A stretch of DNA of 8,481 bases. It comes from Methanoculleus sp. UBA77 (GTDB lineage Archaea > Halobacteriota > Methanomicrobia > Methanomicrobiales > Methanoculleaceae). The stretch spans positions 1-8,481 of the forward strand of contig DALN01000028.1 in assembly GCA_002499455.1 (NCBI GenBank). The letters are read 5' to 3'. This document shows, piece by piece, positions 6,620-8,481 of the stretch. The notes beneath the pieces are model-generated. The model ran no database searches. It was not told the origin of the DNA and was given only the letters and a program-made list of their open reading frames with translations. The translations under genes and the position numbers were made by a program. Position 1 is the first letter of the stretch. Each line of letters opens with the position of its first letter.

Positions 6620-6964
6620 TCATCCCTTCCTCAGGAGAGCCTGCACTTCGCCGGAAAGAACCGGCAGGTATCCTTCGACGACACCCCAGACAACCTCGTC
6701 GGAGACAGTTGCATACCCGTGAATCAGACGGTTCCGAAATGCGATGATCAGGGATGCATCGGATATCTTCTCCTGAAGATCCGGCTCCCGCCGGAGGAGC
6801 TGGTTCAGGGCTTCGCCGATGATCTCAAACTGCCGCTCCACTGCGGACCGGAGCATGGGGTCGGCATGATACTGCTCATACGTCCTGCCGGCAGTAAACT
6901 GCGCAATATACTCCGCTGCCGTGGCGATATCGTAGAGGTACTTCTGCGCCTCACGCGACAACAT
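6620..6964 (-). CDS. hepT: HEPN-domain RNase toxin, HepT/DUF86 family
   Basis: I place the start at the ATG at 6964 rather than at upstream starts, because the DUF86 domain begins there (LSREAQKYLYDI) and upstream sequence belongs to the MNT gene in another frame. The 114-residue product is all-helical in appearance, with ERQFEIIGEALNQL (43-56) and the HEPN catalytic motif R77-N-R-L-I-H82-G-Y84, an intact RX4HXY. In characterised HepT toxins the Arg and His form the RNase site and the Tyr is AMPylated by the partner MntA, which neutralises the toxin. Its gene overlaps the MNT gene by 14 nt (6951-6964), so translation is probably coupled. It is an RNA-cleaving toxin of a type VII toxin-antitoxin module by homology; activity in this organism is inferred. 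Confidence 0.9.
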   Translation of the reverse strand: MLSREAQKYLYDIATAAEYIAQFTAGRTYEQYHADPMLRSAVERQFEIIGEALNQLLRREPDLQEKISDASLIIAFRNRLIHGYATVSDEVVWGVVEGYLPVLSGEVQALLRKG

Positions 6965-7262
6965 AGACTTCCCTGCAGGTCTCCTCCACCGCCCGGCGGA
7001 AGATCGGGTTTCGCACCGCGGACAACTCAATAAGATCGACCTCGCGGCCGAAGGCCCGGGCCAGGTCTTCGGCAAGGCCGAAGTACGCCCGTGCATGCTC
7101 CACCGGGGTCATCGGCTCGAACTCGACGACGAAGTCGATGTCGCTTGCTGCCGGGTCGAACCGGTCCCCTGTCGCCGAGCCGAAGATGCCGAGCCTTTTG
7201 ACGCGGTGACGCACCGCGATGCCGGCGAGATCAGGGATCTTCTCGCGGATGATGGGATGCAC
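6951..7262 (-). CDS. mntA: MNT-family minimal nucleotidyltransferase antitoxin
   Basis: The start is the GTG at 7262: a strong ribosome site GGAGGAG (plus-strand 7267-7273) sits 4 nt before it, and no better start exists in frame upstream. The product has 103 residues. The Pol-beta-type nucleotidyltransferase signature is complete: G28-S29, then D41-I-D43 (GSX11DXD), and a third acidic residue D76 in REVDLIEL on a following strand. The cysteine at 96 and the tail are unremarkable. In MntA-HepT modules this enzyme transfers AMP from ATP to the tyrosine of the HEPN RX4HXY motif, inactivating the RNase. It lies first in the operon, ahead of the toxin, with a 14-nt overlap. Some MNT proteins of this size lack proven antitoxin activity, so the role rests on the pairing and intact motifs. 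Confidence 0.88.
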   Translation of the reverse strand: MHPIIREKIPDLAGIAVRHRVKRLGIFGSATGDRFDPAASDIDFVVEFEPMTPVEHARAYFGLAEDLARAFGREVDLIELSAVRNPIFRRAVEETCREVYVVA

Positions 7263-7319
7263 CGGACTCCTCCATGAGAGTAATACTACAGAGGGAGCAT
7301 TATCCCTTTCGGGTGAACT

Positions 7320-7328
7320 GCTTAAAGC
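7320..7328 (-). promoter_or_regulatory. Possible TATA box of the MNT-HEPN operon
   Basis: On the minus strand GCTTTAAGC lies about 60 nt before the GTG. A start about 25 nt downstream of it would give a leader of roughly 36 nt containing the GGAGGAG site. GGGATAATG closer to the gene is an alternative. Weak call. Confidence 0.3.
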
Positions 7329-7350
7329 CGGTTCCGGCCCGGTTATGCGT

Positions 7351-7578
7351 CTACCTCCCGCCGCGCCTCGCACTGAACAAAGCGATACCAACCCCGACGA
7401 TGACGGCAACCGCCCCGGCCGCCGCTCAGGACGGCGATCCGCCCACGATCGGCTCGCAGTCCGCGACACAGAGTATCGGGCGCATCTCGACGATTGCCAT
7501 GCCCTGGAGGAACCAGAGCAGACCGAGAGCTGCAATGAAGGCGCCGGCGAGCACGCCTGCAATTCGTATGAATCTCAT
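7351..7578 (-). pseudogene. Small two-membrane-segment protein gene split by an in-frame TGA
   Basis: From the ATG at 7578 the frame encodes 50 residues starting MRFIRIAGVLAGAFIAALGL, then a TGA (7428-7426), then 24 more residues (AAAGAVAVIVGVGIALFS and a basic end) to a TAG at 7351. The first part is a membrane helix (about residues 5-27) followed by a C37-x3-C41 loop ending GGSPS; the second part, in the same frame, is a second membrane helix with a positively charged tail. The two halves together have the plan of a small family of two-helix membrane proteins with LLWFLQG after helix 1 and a G-x-P-x-W turn into helix 2. The TGA sits exactly where that tryptophan (TGG) is expected, so one G-to-A change explains it. 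It has a good TATA box upstream. It could be a recent pseudogene, a truncated but expressed peptide, or a sequencing error. Family function is unknown. Confidence 0.65.
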
Positions 7579-7603
7579 TCTCAGCCCGGCTACCGGGGCT
7601 TGT

Positions 7604-7614
7604 TTTTATATGAA
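7604..7614 (-). promoter_or_regulatory. TATA box of the interrupted small membrane protein gene
   Basis: On the minus strand TTCATATAAAAAC is one of the best TATA-like sequences in the window. It is centred about 30 nt before the ATG at 7578, predicting a very short leader. A good promoter in front of the interrupted frame supports it having been a real gene. Confidence 0.55.
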
Positions 7615-7780
7615 CATTACGAGTATCGTAAAAGAGCAGTGGGGAGGAATCGGTGACACTTAATCGCCGTAGGAGAGGCCTTTTACGCCCTAACCTGTTG
7701 CCCCGCGCCTCAATCAGGGGTACGGATCCCTCCAAAACGTTCCATGAACGCGCCTGTATCGTCCTCATGCCATGGCCTAA
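7615..7780. other. Intergenic stretch with no recognised gene
   Basis: I see no convincing coding frame, tRNA-like fold or repeat here on either strand. Open frames that cross it lack ribosome sites and recognisable domains. Confidence 0.5.
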
Positions 7781-7800
7781 AGATTTTAAAAAGAGTTGAG
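7781..7800 (-). terminator. U-tract terminator after the secreted-protein gene
   Basis: Immediately downstream of the TGA at 7801, the minus strand reads CTCTTTTTAAAATCTTT. The T-rich run suits archaeal intrinsic termination; no GC-rich hairpin precedes it. Confidence 0.5.
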
Positions 7801-8175
7801 TCAGGGAAGGATCCTGAATGATCTCGTCTTACTGAATGCGAGAGACACCCCCTCCTCCGCGAAGGGAGTGCCGGCAAAAACGGTCCATGTCCCCGCGCCC
7901 AGGTAATCTACAGGAATTGTAACCGTGTAGCGATTGTTCTTTACAGAAGTTAAGGGATTTACAACAGCATGTTGGGGATTTTTAAGGTAGATCTCTATTG
8001 CAGTTCCATCAGGGAGATTCTTCGTTTTTCCGGAAATTACAAGAGTATCGCCGGCATGGTATTTCCCCGTTATATTATCTATCTTTACCTGCGTATGCTT
8101 TGCCGCCAGGCAGGGCGTGACCAGCAGACCAACGCATATACAGACTACCACCAGGAGTAAGAACTCTTTCCTCAA
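7801..8175 (-). CDS. Secreted Ig-like small protein with signal peptide
   Basis: The start is a TTG at 8175; GGAGGA (plus-strand 8184-8189) lies 8 nt before it, while the ATG a few bases upstream runs straight into a TGA. The 124-residue product has a basic start (MRKE), a hydrophobic core (about residues 5-24) and a probable signal peptidase site near CLAA-K26. The mature part of about 100 residues is beta-rich: HTQVKIDNITGKYHAGDTLVISGKT-like strands, then a NLPDGTAIEIYL turn, and AGTWTVFAG near the end. The pattern (G-x-T-L-x-I-S-G ... P-x-G-T-x-I-x-I) is that of Ig-like/MG-type extracellular domains seen in archaeal surface proteins. No C-terminal membrane anchor is visible, so it is either released or bound to the cell surface by other proteins. 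The gene is clearly AT-richer than its neighbours. No specific function is recognised. Confidence 0.7.
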   Translation of the reverse strand: MRKEFLLLVVVCICVGLLVTPCLAAKHTQVKIDNITGKYHAGDTLVISGKTKNLPDGTAIEIYLKNPQHAVVNPLTSVKNNRYTVTIPVDYLGAGTWTVFAGTPFAEEGVSLAFSKTRSFRILP

Positions 8176-8223
8176 TCCATCGTCCTCCTGCCCCGTAGGG
8201 CGTATGCCATTACGTCATCGGGA

Positions 8224-8233
8224 TAAAAGAGTA
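8224..8233 (-). promoter_or_regulatory. TATA box of the secreted-protein gene
   Basis: On the minus strand CTCTTTTATC is centred about 54 nt before the TTG start. That predicts a leader of roughly 28 nt, which would contain the GGAGGA ribosome site. Confidence 0.45.
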
Positions 8234-8349
8234 TTCATTAACGGATGTCTTCCGTCACATCTTGTTGGGGTCCTGCCAGTCGATCCCGCAGGGGCTTGAA
8301 AGGCTGGATTCCTGCTTACTCCTGGCGAGAGAATGCATCGCTCTCCCAA

Positions 8350-8481
8350 TCAGACACTGTTCTTCCGCCAATCATACTCCCCGCTTGCGACCCGCTCCAT
8401 CACGGTCTCCCCGATGACCCCGAGCCGGACCCCGGGGAAGTACCCCGACGATACGCTCGTCCCCCCGGTCGAGGAGAGGAG
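8350..8481 (-). CDS. C-terminal end of an unrecognised protein (5' truncated)
   Basis: On the minus strand the frame is open from the window edge to a TGA at 8352-8350, giving 43 residues. They begin LLSSTGGTSVSSGYFPGVRL and end with a segment rich in charged residues, EYDWRKNSV. The G/C-ending codon use matches the confident genes of the window, which supports real coding. The glycine/serine-rich TGGTSVSSGYFPG loop followed by a VIGETVMERV helix is distinctive, but I do not recognise the family and assign no function. The gap between its stop and the next gene on the same strand is 174 nt and holds that gene's promoter. Confidence 0.6.
   Translation of the reverse strand, partial: LLSSTGGTSVSSGYFPGVRLGVIGETVMERVASGEYDWRKNSV

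Noticed and set aside
6951..7562. A 203-residue minus-strand frame that would fuse a long N-terminal extension to the MNT protein.
   Set aside because: The extension is low-complexity Ser/Arg-rich, overlaps the small membrane protein in another frame, and a strong ribosome site places the start at the GTG at 7262.
7351..7578. Selenocysteine or pyrrolysine decoding of the interrupting stop.
   Set aside because: The codon is TGA, not TAG; the position fits Trp rather than Cys/Sec, and no SECIS-like structure was apparent after the gene.
7343..7768. A 141-residue minus-strand frame covering 7.3-7.8 kb.
   Set aside because: It is out of frame with the recognisable membrane-protein sequence, has Arg-rich shadow composition and no ribosome site.
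8325..8346. GAGAG...CTCTC hairpin after the rightmost gene as its terminator.
   Set aside because: The stem is only 5 bp and no T-run follows on the minus strand.

Overview
The window looks like chromosomal DNA of a GC-rich methanogenic archaeon, most likely a Methanomicrobiales/Methanoculleus-type organism. This is inferred from AT-rich TATA-like boxes a fixed distance upstream of genes (two of them leaderless or nearly so), Shine-Dalgarno sites close to the archaeal GGAGGTGATC consensus, a GHMP-family protein related to the methanopterin enzyme beta-RFAP synthase, a DUF2148 Fe-S protein, and a HEPN/MNT pair. Most genes use strongly G/C-ending codons. The secreted-protein gene near 7.8-8.2 kb is visibly AT-richer.

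Layout. (1) 1-540, plus: C-terminal part of a flavodoxin-like/NADPH-dependent FMN reductase family protein. (2) 640-4114, plus: a UDP-galactopyranose-mutase/protoporphyrinogen-oxidase-like FAD protein, a GT4 glycosyltransferase overlapping it by 4 nt, a GT2 glycosyltransferase with its own promoter and a near-consensus ribosome site, and a PaaI-type hotdog thioesterase 2 nt further on. The first three look like a glycolipid or surface-glycan module; the thioesterase may only be co-transcribed. (3) 4115-4338: a convergent gap holding three GCGAA-rich repeat units in alternating orientation. (4) 4339-4833, minus: MsrA. (5) 4915-6566, plus: a DUF2148 Fe-S protein and an RFAP-synthase-like GHMP protein in one operon, ending at a bidirectional AT-rich terminator shared with (6). 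(6) 6620-7262, minus: an MNT nucleotidyltransferase antitoxin and a HEPN (DUF86/HepT) toxin overlapping by 14 nt. (7) 7351-7578, minus: a two-membrane-segment small protein split by an in-frame TGA where a tryptophan would be expected. (8) 7801-8175, minus: a secreted Ig-like protein with a TTG start. (9) 8350-8481, minus: the C-terminal 43 residues of an unrecognised protein.

I found no tRNA, rRNA, CRISPR array or transposase. No wholly new system is demonstrated. The best leads are the TGA-interrupted small membrane protein, the alternating inverted-repeat cluster, and the diverged RFAP-synthase-like protein paired with the DUF2148 protein.
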